A stretch of DNA of 64,000 bases from Fluctibacter halophilus (GTDB lineage: Bacteria > Pseudomonadota > Gammaproteobacteria > Enterobacterales > Alteromonadaceae). Location of the stretch: positions 124,001 to 188,000 of the forward strand of contig NZ_JAJEWP010000003.1 of the NCBI RefSeq assembly GCF_020687825.1, given 5' to 3'. The notes under the pieces were generated by a model. It ran no database searches. It was not told the DNA's origin and saw only the letters and a list, made by a program, of their open reading frames with translations. This document shows positions 26,883 through 35,169 of the stretch, one piece after another; the stretch's first letter is position 1; each line of letters starts with the position of its first letter. The position numbers were made by a program, and so were the translations under genes.

Positions 26883-27284
26883 GTGCAAATAATTAGCAAC
26901 AACCCCACAAACACAGTGGAACGTCGCCCAGTCGTTACTGGCATTGCACAGTCCGGAACGGCATTCAACCGTAAAACCCGTCGTATCGCCTCAAATGCCT
27001 TTTCCTGCGTGGGCAACCGGATAACACTGAAGCGCCTGCAACCGGTAACCGTGCTTCCCGGCCATGGTGACGTGGCCAGTTCAGCAGCGGTGGAACGTGA
27101 CCTGGCGTTTCTTGGACGAGCCTGGGCTGTGGTGCGGCAAGGTCTTCAGCGACAGACCCCGCTGGGGGAGTTGCAGAGCGCTCTGCAACAGACCTTGGGC
27201 CCAATGTACCGTGAGCAGTACGTGGATTTTGATGCCAGTGTGAATTATCTGGTGGAAATGATGTATCACAAGCCGGCTGTGTGA
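26883..27284 (+). pseudogene. C-terminal remnant of a metallo-beta-lactamase-fold hydrolase
   Basis: The last 90 codons (LKRLQPVTVLPGHGDVASS and the following helices to VNYLVEMMYHKPAV) look like the end of an MBL-fold hydrolase, with the PGHG motif that carries a late metal-ligand His. The HxHxDH core and all upstream strands are absent. The only starts are GTG codons (26883, 26916) without good ribosome sites. Just before the recognisable part, another frame reads PQMPFPAWATG then stops, so a one-base frameshift near 27005-27020 is possible. It is probably a decaying gene cut by the rearrangement that placed the YHYH gene here. A short functional protein cannot be excluded. Confidence 0.5.
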
Positions 27285-27292
27285 GGGACAGA

Positions 27293-27499
27293 CTATTCCG
27301 GTTTAAACACGCCGATGACGTTCTCGTTGCTGCGCTGGGCGTTTTGCACCTGTGTATCGGTTTGTGACTGGTGATACCCACAGGACACACATTCAAGCTT
27401 TTCAACGTTGTTTTCGAAATACAGCATGATGGTGTCGAAGGCCTTGCATTTGGGACAGGTCGCGCCAGCGACAAAGCGGCGTTTGATTTTGCGCGTCAT
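27293..27499 (-). CDS. yheV: YheV-family putative zinc ribbon protein
   Basis: This 68-residue protein has two CxxC pairs (Cys15/Cys18 and Cys37/Cys40) forming a zinc ribbon, and the family N-terminus MTRKIKRRFVAGATCPKC. The function is unknown. It is divergent from yheS across about 80 bases, the same neighbourhood as in E. coli (yheV near kefB and yheS). Confidence 0.92.
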   Translation of the reverse strand: MTRKIKRRFVAGATCPKCKAFDTIMLYFENNVEKLECVSCGYHQSQTDTQVQNAQRSNENVIGVFKPE

Positions 27500-27581
27500 G
27501 GTTCCACTCGCTCCCGGGATTCAGTGTTTGATATACTCCCGCCATTCTATCATCGCAACGCTAGGGCGGCCTGACTTTTTC

Positions 27582-29501
27582 ATGATCCAATTGACCGAAG
27601 TAACCCTCATGCGTGGCAGCAAAGTGCTGTTGCGTGAAACCGATGCCACCATTAATCCCGGCCAGAAAGTCGGACTGATTGGCGCCAATGGGTGCGGGAA
27701 GTCCAGCCTGTTTGCATTGTTACGTGATGAATTGCAGTCGGATCACGGTGAGGTTTCGGTTCCTCAAGGTTGGGATGTTGTGTCGGTGGCGCAGGAAACG
27801 CCCGCCAGTCCCCGCTCTGCATTGGACTATGTGATTGATGGTGATACCCGGGTCAGGGGCCTGCAACAAGCGCTGGAGGCTGCAGAAAGTGCCGGGGACG
27901 GACAGGCTCTGGCGCGCCTGCATGGCGAGTTGCAAGACGCCGGTGCCTATGACATTGAGGCGCGTGCAGCGACCATTCTGGCAGGTCTGGGGTTTGCTCC
28001 TGACAGTCTGTCACGGCCGGTCAGCGACTTTTCCGGTGGTTGGCGCATGCGCCTGAACCTGGCGCAGGCACTGTTGTGCCACAGTGACCTACTGTTATTG
28101 GATGAGCCCACCAACCACCTTGATTTGGATGCGGTGATCTGGCTGGAAAAATGGCTGGCCCGTTACAGCGGCACGTTGATGCTGATCTCACACGACAAAG
28201 CCTTTCTCGATGCAACCGTCGATACCATCGTCAGTGTTGAGCAGCAACAACTGATCAGTTACACCGGTAACTACAGCAGTTTCGAAAAGCAACGCGCGGA
28301 GCGCATTCGTCTGCAGGATATCGAGTACCAGAAGCAGCAGCAAAAACGCGCCCACCTGGAATCCTTTATCAACCGTTTCAAAGCCAAAGCCAGCAAAGCC
28401 AAACAGGCTCAAAGCCGGATCAAGCAGTTGGAAAAACTGGAAGACCTGTTGCCGGCGCATAGCCAGTCGCCGTTTTCGTTCAGTTTTTTTGAACCGCCCA
28501 AGTTGCCCAACCCGTTGATCAAAATTGAACACGTGCAAGCCGGCTACGGTGACAAGGTGATCCTGGAAAATGTGCACCTCAATCTGGTTCCCGGTAGCCG
28601 CATCGGTTTACTGGGACGTAACGGCGCCGGTAAATCCACCCTGATCAAATTACTCGCTCAGGCACACCCGCCACTGGCAGGAAGCGTTGAAACCTCTTCT
28701 GGCTTGCGTATTGGTTATTTTGCCCAGCACCAGTTGGAAACCTTACGTGCGGATGACACCCCTTTGGCGCATTTGGTGCGTCTCGATAAAAATGCGACAG
28801 AACAGCAGCTTCGCGATTACCTGGGCGGATTTGGCTTCAATGGCGATGCAGCATTGTCCAAGGTGGCGCCGATGTCCGGTGGCGAGAAAGCCCGCTTGGT
28901 ACTGGCATTGATGGTATACCAGAAGCCAAACCTGTTGCTGCTTGATGAACCCACCAACCACCTGGATCTGGAAATGCGTCATGCACTGAACCTGGCATTG
29001 CAGGCATTTTCCGGCGCGATGGTCCTGGTGTCGCACGATCGCTTTTTGCTCAGTTCGGTGTGTGACGACTTTTATCTGGTCGACAGTGGCCAGGTGGCGC
29101 CGTTTCAGGGTGATTTGGATGACTACCGCGATTGGTTGCTTAACCAGACCGCCAGTGAGGTGGCCAGCAAGAAGACACAAAGCGCCAACAATAGCGGGCC
29201 GGATCGGAAAACCGTTAAGCGCCTGGAAGCTGAATTCCGTCAGGCAACGAAAGGCCTGCGGGAAACCATCAAACGCGCCGAGCGCCAGATGCACCAATGC
29301 CAACAATGCCTGCAGGATCTTGAACAGACGCTGGCCGATACGTCCCTGTATGAAGACAGTGCCAAACAACAACTGCGTGACGTGTTGGATAAACAGCAAG
29401 CCGCCACGCAACAACTGCAGGACGCCGAAGCCGAGTGGCTGGAGGCACAAGAAATGCTCGAACAGCAACAGGCGGAGTTTGACCGTGCAATGGCAAGCTG
29501 A
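27582..29501 (+). CDS. yheS: ABC-F family ATPase YheS
   Basis: This 639-residue protein has two ATP-binding domains (Walker A GANGCGKSS and GRNGAGKST; Walker B LLLLDEPTNHLD twice), joined by the charged linker that in ABC-F proteins reaches the ribosomal P-site, and a C-terminal coiled coil rich in Gln (about residues 540-635). It has no membrane part. ABC-F factors act on the ribosome; YheS relieves some stalling. The ATG at 27582 gives the family start MIQLTEVTLMRGSK; the frame is open upstream but overlaps yheV. The 3' end overlaps the next gene by 17 bases. Confidence 0.94.
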   Translation: MIQLTEVTLMRGSKVLLRETDATINPGQKVGLIGANGCGKSSLFALLRDELQSDHGEVSVPQGWDVVSVAQETPASPRSALDYVIDGDTRVRGLQQALEAAESAGDGQALARLHGELQDAGAYDIEARAATILAGLGFAPDSLSRPVSDFSGGWRMRLNLAQALLCHSDLLLLDEPTNHLDLDAVIWLEKWLARYSGTLMLISHDKAFLDATVDTIVSVEQQQLISYTGNYSSFEKQRAERIRLQDIEYQKQQQKRAHLESFINRFKAKASKAKQAQSRIKQLEKLEDLLPAHSQSPFSFSFFEPPKLPNPLIKIEHVQAGYGDKVILENVHLNLVPGSRIGLLGRNGAGKSTLIKLLAQAHPPLAGSVETSSGLRIGYFAQHQLETLRADDTPLAHLVRLDKNATEQQLRDYLGGFGFNGDAALSKVAPMSGGEKARLVLALMVYQKPNLLLLDEPTNHLDLEMRHALNLALQAFSGAMVLVSHDRFLLSSVCDDFYLVDSGQVAPFQGDLDDYRDWLLNQTASEVASKKTQSANNSGPDRKTVKRLEAEFRQATKGLRETIKRAERQMHQCQQCLQDLEQTLADTSLYEDSAKQQLRDVLDKQQAATQQLQDAEAEWLEAQEMLEQQQAEFDRAMAS

Positions 29502-29955
29502 GCACTTCTGGTCCTACAGCCTGCGGTTGTATGACATGCCTGATGTGGCACCGCAACTGCTACAACTGCAGGACCGTTATGGCCTCAACATCAACGACGT
29601 GTTGTTGGTGTTGTACCTGGCTGAAAGCGAACTGATGGTGTCTGCAGCGCAATGGCGGGTGATGCGGAAGGCGACCCAGTCTGCGCGCCAGCAAACACAG
29701 AGTATACGCACGTTGCGAAGAGCCGCTAAAGGCACGGATGATTATGAGCGGCTCAAAACCCTCGAACTGGACAGCGAAAAACAACAGCAACAAGCGTTGC
29801 TTGCGCACCTGTCGGATCTCAGCGTGATGCCCCTCAGCAGCCCCCTCAACGGCTTGATAGCTTGTGCCAGTGCCACCAAGGTAAGTGTGGAACCTGGGTT
29901 GAACGAGGCGCTGATAAATCTGCTGGTTGCAGTGAACGATGAGGCTCGACAGTGA
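29485..29955 (+). CDS. TIGR02444 (DUF2390) family protein
   Basis: This 156-residue helical protein starts at a GTG inside the end of yheS (GGAG seven bases upstream). The start FWSYSLRLYDMPDVAPQLLQLQD and the GLNINDVLLVLYLA segment are the hallmark of TIGR02444, found beside yheS and yheT in many Gammaproteobacteria. The function is unknown. The stop overlaps the GTG start of yheT, so yheS, this gene, yheT and yheU form a chain of overlapping genes. The first part is easily missed because it overlaps yheS in another frame. Confidence 0.85.
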   Translation: MQWQAEHFWSYSLRLYDMPDVAPQLLQLQDRYGLNINDVLLVLYLAESELMVSAAQWRVMRKATQSARQQTQSIRTLRRAAKGTDDYERLKTLELDSEKQQQQALLAHLSDLSVMPLSSPLNGLIACASATKVSVEPGLNEALINLLVAVNDEARQ

Positions 29956-30989
29956 AAGATTGCAGAACTGATTCAGCACCATTCGGGGGCATCGTTCGCA
30001 ACGCCTATCGCCCACCCTGGTGGGCAAAAAATCGCCATGTGCAGACCATTTGGCCGAAGTTTTTCCGGCGCAAACAGGCGCTTGCACTGCATTGGGAAGT
30101 CTTGGATTTACCCGACGGAGACGAGCTGGAATTAGCATGGGCTCCCAAGCCTGAACAACCTGAAGGACTGGTGGTGTTGTTCCATGGCCTGGAAGGGGAT
30201 GTTCATTCTCACTATGCCAATGACACCATGGCGACCCTGGCTGCGCGCAACTATTGGGTCGTGACCATGCACTTTCGAGGCTGTGGCCGTTCTGTCAATC
30301 GTTTACCGCGCGCCTATCACTCCGGTGAAACAGGCGATGCTTTGCATGTCTTATCATTACTGGCTGCCAGGCACGCCGGGCTCGATCTGTTTGCGGTAGG
30401 GTTTTCCTTGGGCGGCAACATGCTGCTAAAACTGCAGGGTGAGTTGGGTGAGACGTCCCTTTTACGGGCCGCGGTGGCGGTCAGTGCGCCGATGTGTCTG
30501 TCGGCCTGTGCTGAGGCGATCAATCGCGGTTTTGCGCGGCGCTATCAGAACTACCTGCTGGACAGCATGAAGCAAGGCGTGTTGACCAAGATGGCCAAGG
30601 GCATCTATCCCGCCAGCGCCAACCTGAGTGAGGAGAAGGTGCGCCAATTGCGCTCGTTTCGGGATTTTGATCATCACATTACAGCGCCGCTGCACGGTTT
30701 TGATGGTGTCGATGATTACTACCGGCGAGCCAGTGCCATGCCCTTCCTGAAGTCTATTGCCAGGCCAACGTTGATCCTGCACAGTGAAGACGACCCGTTC
30801 ATGGATGGCCGGGTGATCCCTGGCCAACAACAACTGTCGGACAAGGTTCGCCTTGAACTCAGTGCCAGCGGGGGGCATGTCGGGTTTGTGCAGGGGCCGC
30901 CGTGGCGCCCACAGAGCTGGTTACCGGGACGTATTGCAGATTTCATTGAACAACAACGACAGGAGGCTGGTAGTGCGTATTCCGGTTGA
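29952..30989 (+). CDS. yheT: YheT-family alpha/beta hydrolase
   Basis: This 345-residue protein has the alpha/beta hydrolase nucleophile elbow GFSLGGN, the oxyanion region LFHGLEGD and late catalytic Asp and His (HSEDDPFM, SGGHVGF). The N-terminal ARNAYRPPWW-like and NRHVQTIWP segments define the YheT/YMC0 esterase family. The substrate is unknown. The start is GTG, overlapping the previous stop (GTGA). Its last 17 bases overlap yheU. Confidence 0.92.
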   Translation: MKDCRTDSAPFGGIVRNAYRPPWWAKNRHVQTIWPKFFRRKQALALHWEVLDLPDGDELELAWAPKPEQPEGLVVLFHGLEGDVHSHYANDTMATLAARNYWVVTMHFRGCGRSVNRLPRAYHSGETGDALHVLSLLAARHAGLDLFAVGFSLGGNMLLKLQGELGETSLLRAAVAVSAPMCLSACAEAINRGFARRYQNYLLDSMKQGVLTKMAKGIYPASANLSEEKVRQLRSFRDFDHHITAPLHGFDGVDDYYRRASAMPFLKSIARPTLILHSEDDPFMDGRVIPGQQQLSDKVRLELSASGGHVGFVQGPPWRPQSWLPGRIADFIEQQRQEAGSAYSG

Positions 30990-31218
30990 GCAACTGGCGG
31001 CGGATACGCTGTTGAATATCGTGCGCGACTTTGTGCTGCGGGAAGGTACCGATTACGGCGAATCGGAAGTGCCTTTGCAAACCAAGGTTGAGCAGGTAGT
31101 GAGTGCACTCAAACGTGGTGAGGCGGTGCTGCTGTATTCTGAGTTACATGAAAGCGTCGATATTATCAGTATCGAAGCATACCGGGCGAGCCAGATGACA
31201 CCGCCCGAGCAGAATTAG
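30973..31218 (+). CDS. yheU: YheU family protein
   Basis: This 81-residue protein starts at a GTG with AGGAGG six bases upstream, inside the end of yheT. The start MRIPVEQLAADTLLNIVRDFVLREGTDYG and the segment KVEQVVSALKRGEAVLLYSE are the YheU family pattern. The function is unknown. In E. coli the next gene is prkB; here prkB lies about 26 kb away and yceI follows, read in the opposite direction with a 4-base stop overlap. Confidence 0.93.
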   Translation: MRIPVEQLAADTLLNIVRDFVLREGTDYGESEVPLQTKVEQVVSALKRGEAVLLYSELHESVDIISIEAYRASQMTPPEQN

Positions 31219-31784
31219 TTGGCGCGAAAGGTCACCGATACGCTGACCGGCACGGTGTGGCCAATCGCTTTCAGGCCGGCAATACCTTGAAGGACGTCTA
31301 AGCCCTCAGCCAAGCCGAAATCGGTGGCTTTCAGCAGTACCGGCGCCACACTGGTCGCGACGAAGCCTGCATTGGCATCGCGCATTACCATCAGATCCAG
31401 AGAAAGGGATTGTTGCTGGCCGTTTAACGACAGCGTCGCCGGTACGACAACCCGCTGGGCAGTGCCTTTGGCCATCGTCATGATGCCTTCGTCCAGGTTT
31501 GCAGTGATGGTTGCTGCAGGCATGGCGGCAACATTAAACAATTTCTCCCGCATCCGTGTATCACGGATTTCAATGCCGGTTTGTACACTGGCCAGGTCAA
31601 TTGTTATCGATAAGCTACCGTCATCGGTCAGGGAGCCGGACATCTGGCTGAAGTGGTGCAGCTCGCTGACGTGGGTATTCTTGGTACTGATAAAGTGTAC
31701 GCTGGAGTGTTCGTTGGCCAGTTGCCAGTTCGCGGTTGCGGTTGTGCTGATCGCGCCAGCCAGCGCCAGAATGGCTAATCTCAT
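31215..31784 (-). CDS. YceI-family periplasmic lipid-binding protein
   Basis: This 189-residue protein has a signal peptide (MRLAILALAGAISTTATA) followed by the YceI lipocalin-like barrel (VHFISTKNTHVSELHHFSQMSG, IDLASVQTGIEIRDTRMREKLF). YceI proteins bind polyprenoids or amides in the periplasm and are often stress-induced. The ATG at 31784 was chosen since it begins the signal peptide and has AAGGA nine bases before it; it overlaps the cysQ stop (ATGA). It is thus the third gene of a nudE-cysQ-yceI operon. Confidence 0.9.
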   Translation of the reverse strand: MRLAILALAGAISTTATANWQLANEHSSVHFISTKNTHVSELHHFSQMSGSLTDDGSLSITIDLASVQTGIEIRDTRMREKLFNVAAMPAATITANLDEGIMTMAKGTAQRVVVPATLSLNGQQQSLSLDLMVMRDANAGFVATSVAPVLLKATDFGLAEGLDVLQGIAGLKAIGHTVPVSVSVTFRAN

Positions 31785-32620
31785 GTTGATTTTCCTTTGT
31801 GATAATTGACGATGCCCTGCCAATTGACCCGCTGGTCGCCGGTGACCACGAAATCCGGATTGGTCAGAATGTCACGTTGGTTGTAGGTAAGCGGGTCAAA
31901 CTCGGCACTGAAGATTTTGCCACCGGCTTCGTTAACAATGCATTGTGCCGCACCGGTATCCCATTCTCCGGTTACGCCGATGCGCAGGAAAAGATCAGCT
32001 TTGCCTTCGGCGATGAAGCAGGACTTGAGTGAGCAGGAACCCAGGGGCACCGATTGGTAAATTCTGTCTTCGTTCATGCGCGACATCACTTTGTCTCGGG
32101 ACTGACGACGACTGATGGCAAGCATCACTACGTCCTCGTTCGGGTCGTCAAAGTCGCGCACATGGATCTGGCGTTGTTCCATCGGACATTCTTTAAACGC
32201 GCCTTGTCCCAGCACCGCGGAATACAGCGTTTCCCCCGGCGGCCAGTAAATCACGCCGATGACGGGTTGGTTGTTTTCTATCAGGGCGATATTGACGGCA
32301 AAATCGCCACTGCGGGCAATAAATTCCTGGGTGCCATCGATGGGATCAATCAGCCAGTAACGGGTCCAGTGTTGTCGCGAGGCCAGATCGCCATTGTCGG
32401 TTTCTTCCGACATGATAGGAATATCCGGTGTTTCTTGTTGCAGGATGTCCATGATGATTTCGTTGGCGCGGTAATCTGCGGTAGTTACCGGTGAATCGTC
32501 GGCTTTGTCGTAGGCTTTGTAGTCGCCACTGTCGTAGATGGCAAGGACCGCTTCACCGGCGGTGCGGGCCGCACGTTTGGCAATTTCAACCAGTTCAGAC
32601 AAGCTATGAGAATCAGTCAT
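31781..32620 (-). CDS. cysQ: 3'(2'),5'-bisphosphate nucleotidase CysQ
   Basis: This 279-residue member of the inositol monophosphatase fold removes the 3'-phosphate from PAP and PAPS, which protects the cell from PAP build-up during sulfate assimilation. The metal site is complete: MSEETD, DPIDGTQEF and WDTGAAQ. The gene overlaps nudE upstream by eight bases and yceI downstream by four, so it is translationally coupled. The cysQ-nudE pairing is common in marine Gammaproteobacteria. Confidence 0.95.
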   Translation of the reverse strand: MTDSHSLSELVEIAKRAARTAGEAVLAIYDSGDYKAYDKADDSPVTTADYRANEIIMDILQQETPDIPIMSEETDNGDLASRQHWTRYWLIDPIDGTQEFIARSGDFAVNIALIENNQPVIGVIYWPPGETLYSAVLGQGAFKECPMEQRQIHVRDFDDPNEDVVMLAISRRQSRDKVMSRMNEDRIYQSVPLGSCSLKSCFIAEGKADLFLRIGVTGEWDTGAAQCIVNEAGGKIFSAEFDPLTYNQRDILTNPDFVVTGDQRVNWQGIVNYHKGKST

Positions 32621-33182
32621 GCTGCTCCTTTAACCAACGCTCGGTCAGTAACAGTGCAGAAATGGAACGGGCTTCAACAAAATCATCCCGCGCCAGCAAG
32701 GCGTCAAAATTATCGATAGACCAGGGGATCACTTCCAACGGCTCAGGCTCATCGCCTTCCAGCCGTTGAGGGTACAGATCCCGTGCAATGATGATGTGCA
32801 TGCTGGCATTGAAGAAGGTGGGTGCCATAGAAACGGTATGCAGTGACGTCAGCGAGTTGGCCGCGTAGCCGACTTCTTCCTGAAGCTCTCTGTTTGCCGC
32901 TTGTAATGATTGTTCGCCCGGATCGATTAACCCTTTGGGAAACCCCAGTTGATAGGAATGGGTACCGGCTGCGTACTCCCTGACCAGCAATACCGTTTGA
33001 TCGTCAAGAAAAGGTACGATCATGACCGCGCCCCTGCCACTGCCAGCCATTCGCTCAAACTGGCGCTGGGCGCCGTTGGAGAATTCCAGATCGATGCGTT
33101 CTACCCTGAACAGGCCGCTGCTCGCGACGATTTCACGGTGATGAATAAGGGGTAAAGGCTTGTCTGGATCTATTTTACTCAT
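32613..33182 (-). CDS. nudE: ADP compounds hydrolase NudE
   Basis: This 189-residue Nudix hydrolase has the full Nudix box G-x5-E-x7-REUxEExGU (GLIDPGEQSL through ELQEEVGYAA). The flanking TFFNASMHIIIARDLYPQRLEGDEPE is typical of NudE, which hydrolyses Ap3A, ADP-ribose and NADH. It heads the nudE-cysQ-yceI unit and is divergent from yrfG, as in E. coli, where nudE and yrfG lie on either side of igaA. The gap holds an inverted repeat GTCAGC / GCTGAC (33213-33233). Confidence 0.93.
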   Translation of the reverse strand: MSKIDPDKPLPLIHHREIVASSGLFRVERIDLEFSNGAQRQFERMAGSGRGAVMIVPFLDDQTVLLVREYAAGTHSYQLGFPKGLIDPGEQSLQAANRELQEEVGYAANSLTSLHTVSMAPTFFNASMHIIIARDLYPQRLEGDEPEPLEVIPWSIDNFDALLARDDFVEARSISALLLTERWLKEQHD

Positions 33183-33266
33183 GGACCTATCACGTTACTA
33201 TGATGACTGCGGGTCAGCGGCATCCCTGCTGACGTCTCTGTCTACTTTATACTAAGGAAAACGGCC

Positions 33267-33953
33267 TTGCCACACTTGCTCTGGAACCAAATCGACACGG
33301 TGTTACTCGACATGGACGGAACATTGCTCGATTTGCACTTTGATAATCACTTCTGGCTCGAACATGTGCCGGCCAAACTGGCGGCCCGGCAAGGGATTTC
33401 ATTGCAACAGGCAAAAGCCATGATGCAGTCAGAGTATGAAAAAGTGCACGGTACCTTGTCGTGGTATTGCCTGGATTATTGGGCGGAAAAACTGGACATG
33501 GACATCATGCAGGCCAAGCGCGAGATTCAACACCTGATTGATATGCGTGACGATACCCTGCCGTTTCTGGACGCCTTGCATGACAGTGGTCGGGAAGTGG
33601 TGCTGGTCACCAATGCCCATCCAGGCAGTTTGTCGCTCAAAGTCGAGAGAACCCAACTCGACAGTCATATCGACAGACTGATTTCTACCCATCAGTTTGG
33701 TGTGACCAAGGAGTCGCAGTCACTGTGGCAACAACTGCAGGCCATGTTGGGATTTGACCCGATGCGGACGTTATTTGTGGATGACAGTCTGACCATTTTG
33801 CATGCTGCTGAAACCTTTGGAATAAAGCACCTGCTGGCGGTGGCCAACCCTGACAGTCAGCAGGCGGTGCGCAGCATCGATGGATTTCCGGCGGTCACTG
33901 ACTACCGGACGCTGCTCGACGATATCCGCGCCAATCCTGTGCTCAGAAGTTGA
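33267..33953 (+). CDS. yrfG: GMP/IMP nucleotidase YrfG (HAD family)
   Basis: This 228-residue HAD hydrolase has the catalytic DMDGT motif (Asp15, Asp17), the VTNAHPGS motif II, Lys in VTKES and the acidic motif LFVDDSLTIL. YrfG dephosphorylates purine mononucleotides. The start codon is TTG, supported by AAGGA eight bases upstream and by the family N-terminus. The last ten bases overlap gspN, which is read in the opposite direction. A TATACT hexamer near 33248 is too close to the start to be its promoter unless the mRNA is leaderless. Confidence 0.9.
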   Translation: MPHLLWNQIDTVLLDMDGTLLDLHFDNHFWLEHVPAKLAARQGISLQQAKAMMQSEYEKVHGTLSWYCLDYWAEKLDMDIMQAKREIQHLIDMRDDTLPFLDALHDSGREVVLVTNAHPGSLSLKVERTQLDSHIDRLISTHQFGVTKESQSLWQQLQAMLGFDPMRTLFVDDSLTILHAAETFGIKHLLAVANPDSQQAVRSIDGFPAVTDYRTLLDDIRANPVLRS

Positions 33954-34692
33954 TCGCGTAGTAACCTTCAGCGTCGGTTTTGCCAAAAAACGCTGCCGCC
34001 TGATGGACTTCTTCGGGTAAATTATCCGCCGGTTTGAAGCGTCCAATGACACTGAACTGCAGTTCAGGCGATACGGTGGCATCGGCGGTCAGTCCGAATT
34101 CATTTGGCGGTCGAACACCGATCATGACCGAGCCATCATCACACATCAGTTGTGCATCAAAGTTACCCAGTGCGATAGGCCCGCGGGTGCCGGCAACACT
34201 GGCATTTAACCACTGGCCTTTGCCCTGCAATTGTTGACAACGACCAGCATACTGCAGGGTGTCGATGCTGACTTTGAATCGCCCGCCGGCATTGACGGGC
34301 AACGGCAATGGCAGTTTGGCGATGACAAGATCGGTGGGCAAATACAGCTCCAGTGACTCGGCCTCTATGGCCGGTTCGCCCCACAGCGGCACTGCTAATG
34401 GACCGCTCAGAGAAACTTCTTCACTGTCCCGGGCATTACCGGCTTTGAGGCTGACCCGGGCCTGGCCGATGAGCAAATGCCACGGCGAAATTTGCCATTC
34501 GAGACCGTGAATGGGTAGCCCGTCAATCCAAACCTGTTGCGCTTTGCCTTGCCATACGGTGCCTGAAACACCCTGAACCTGAACCGATGCTGGCAGCGGC
34601 AGATGAGGCAGTACCTGGCGGGCGGGTAATGTGACCAGCAGGGCGATCAGGTAGATCGCGATGGCTGTCACTGTCCATTGCCATACTCTCAT
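33943..34692 (-). CDS. gspN: Type II secretion system protein N
   Basis: This 249-residue protein has one N-terminal membrane helix and a periplasmic beta-rich domain (VQVQGVSGTVWQGKAQQV, HGLEWQISPWHLL) typical of GspN. GspN is not present in all type II systems and its exact role in the inner-membrane platform is unclear. It is the last gene of the gspC-N operon, with an ATGA overlap to gspM. Confidence 0.9.
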   Translation of the reverse strand: MRVWQWTVTAIAIYLIALLVTLPARQVLPHLPLPASVQVQGVSGTVWQGKAQQVWIDGLPIHGLEWQISPWHLLIGQARVSLKAGNARDSEEVSLSGPLAVPLWGEPAIEAESLELYLPTDLVIAKLPLPLPVNAGGRFKVSIDTLQYAGRCQQLQGKGQWLNASVAGTRGPIALGNFDAQLMCDDGSVMIGVRPPNEFGLTADATVSPELQFSVIGRFKPADNLPEEVHQAAAFFGKTDAEGYYAINF

Positions 34693-35168
34693 GATGTCCC
34701 CAGCTGCAAACTACGGATTTTGATTTGTCCCGGCGCATCGCCTTTGGCCAAATCGATATCAATGATCTGTACGCCACGACGTTCAAGGTCATGTAGCCAG
34801 CGCATCACCGCCTGGAAGTCAGCCTGATCAACCCAGACTTTGAGCTCTTCGTTTTGCGGTTGCATGCGGGTGATGCCAATACCTTCACGGCTTGCGGTCT
34901 GATTCACCAGTTGAGTGAGTGAGCCGTTAAATGTGGCTTTCTGGCCCACTGATTGTCGCAACTGAATCGCTCGGTTGGCCTGTCGGGTGATCCACTGTAA
35001 GTCGTCCTGACGGGCGCTAACGGCTCGACGTTCGCTGTCGAGGCTGGTGTTCAGCGGCGCCCAGATTAACCAGTAAAACAGGCCAATCACAACCACCACT
35101 GCACTGAGCAGCACCAGGCCTTGTTCCCTTTCTGTCAGGCTCTGAAACCATTGACGTACCTTATCCAC
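34689..35168 (-). CDS. gspM: Type II secretion system protein M
   Basis: This 159-residue protein has a short cytoplasmic start, one membrane helix (GLVLLSAVVVVIGLFYWLIWAP) and a periplasmic ferredoxin-like domain. GspM pairs with GspL in the inner-membrane platform that couples the ATPase to the pseudopilus. The start codon is GTG. Confidence 0.92.
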   Translation of the reverse strand: MDKVRQWFQSLTEREQGLVLLSAVVVVIGLFYWLIWAPLNTSLDSERRAVSARQDDLQWITRQANRAIQLRQSVGQKATFNGSLTQLVNQTASREGIGITRMQPQNEELKVWVDQADFQAVMRWLHDLERRGVQIIDIDLAKGDAPGQIKIRSLQLGTS

Positions 35169-35169
35169 C

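Noticed and set aside
26965-27474. Minus-strand frame of 169 codons across the MBL remnant and yheV
   Set aside because: Cys/Ser/Pro-rich composition typical of an antisense frame; it covers yheV, which has a conserved zinc-ribbon pattern in another frame.
33248-33253. TATACT as the yrfG promoter -10
   Set aside because: It would start transcription within a few bases of the TTG start and exclude the good AAGGA ribosome site.
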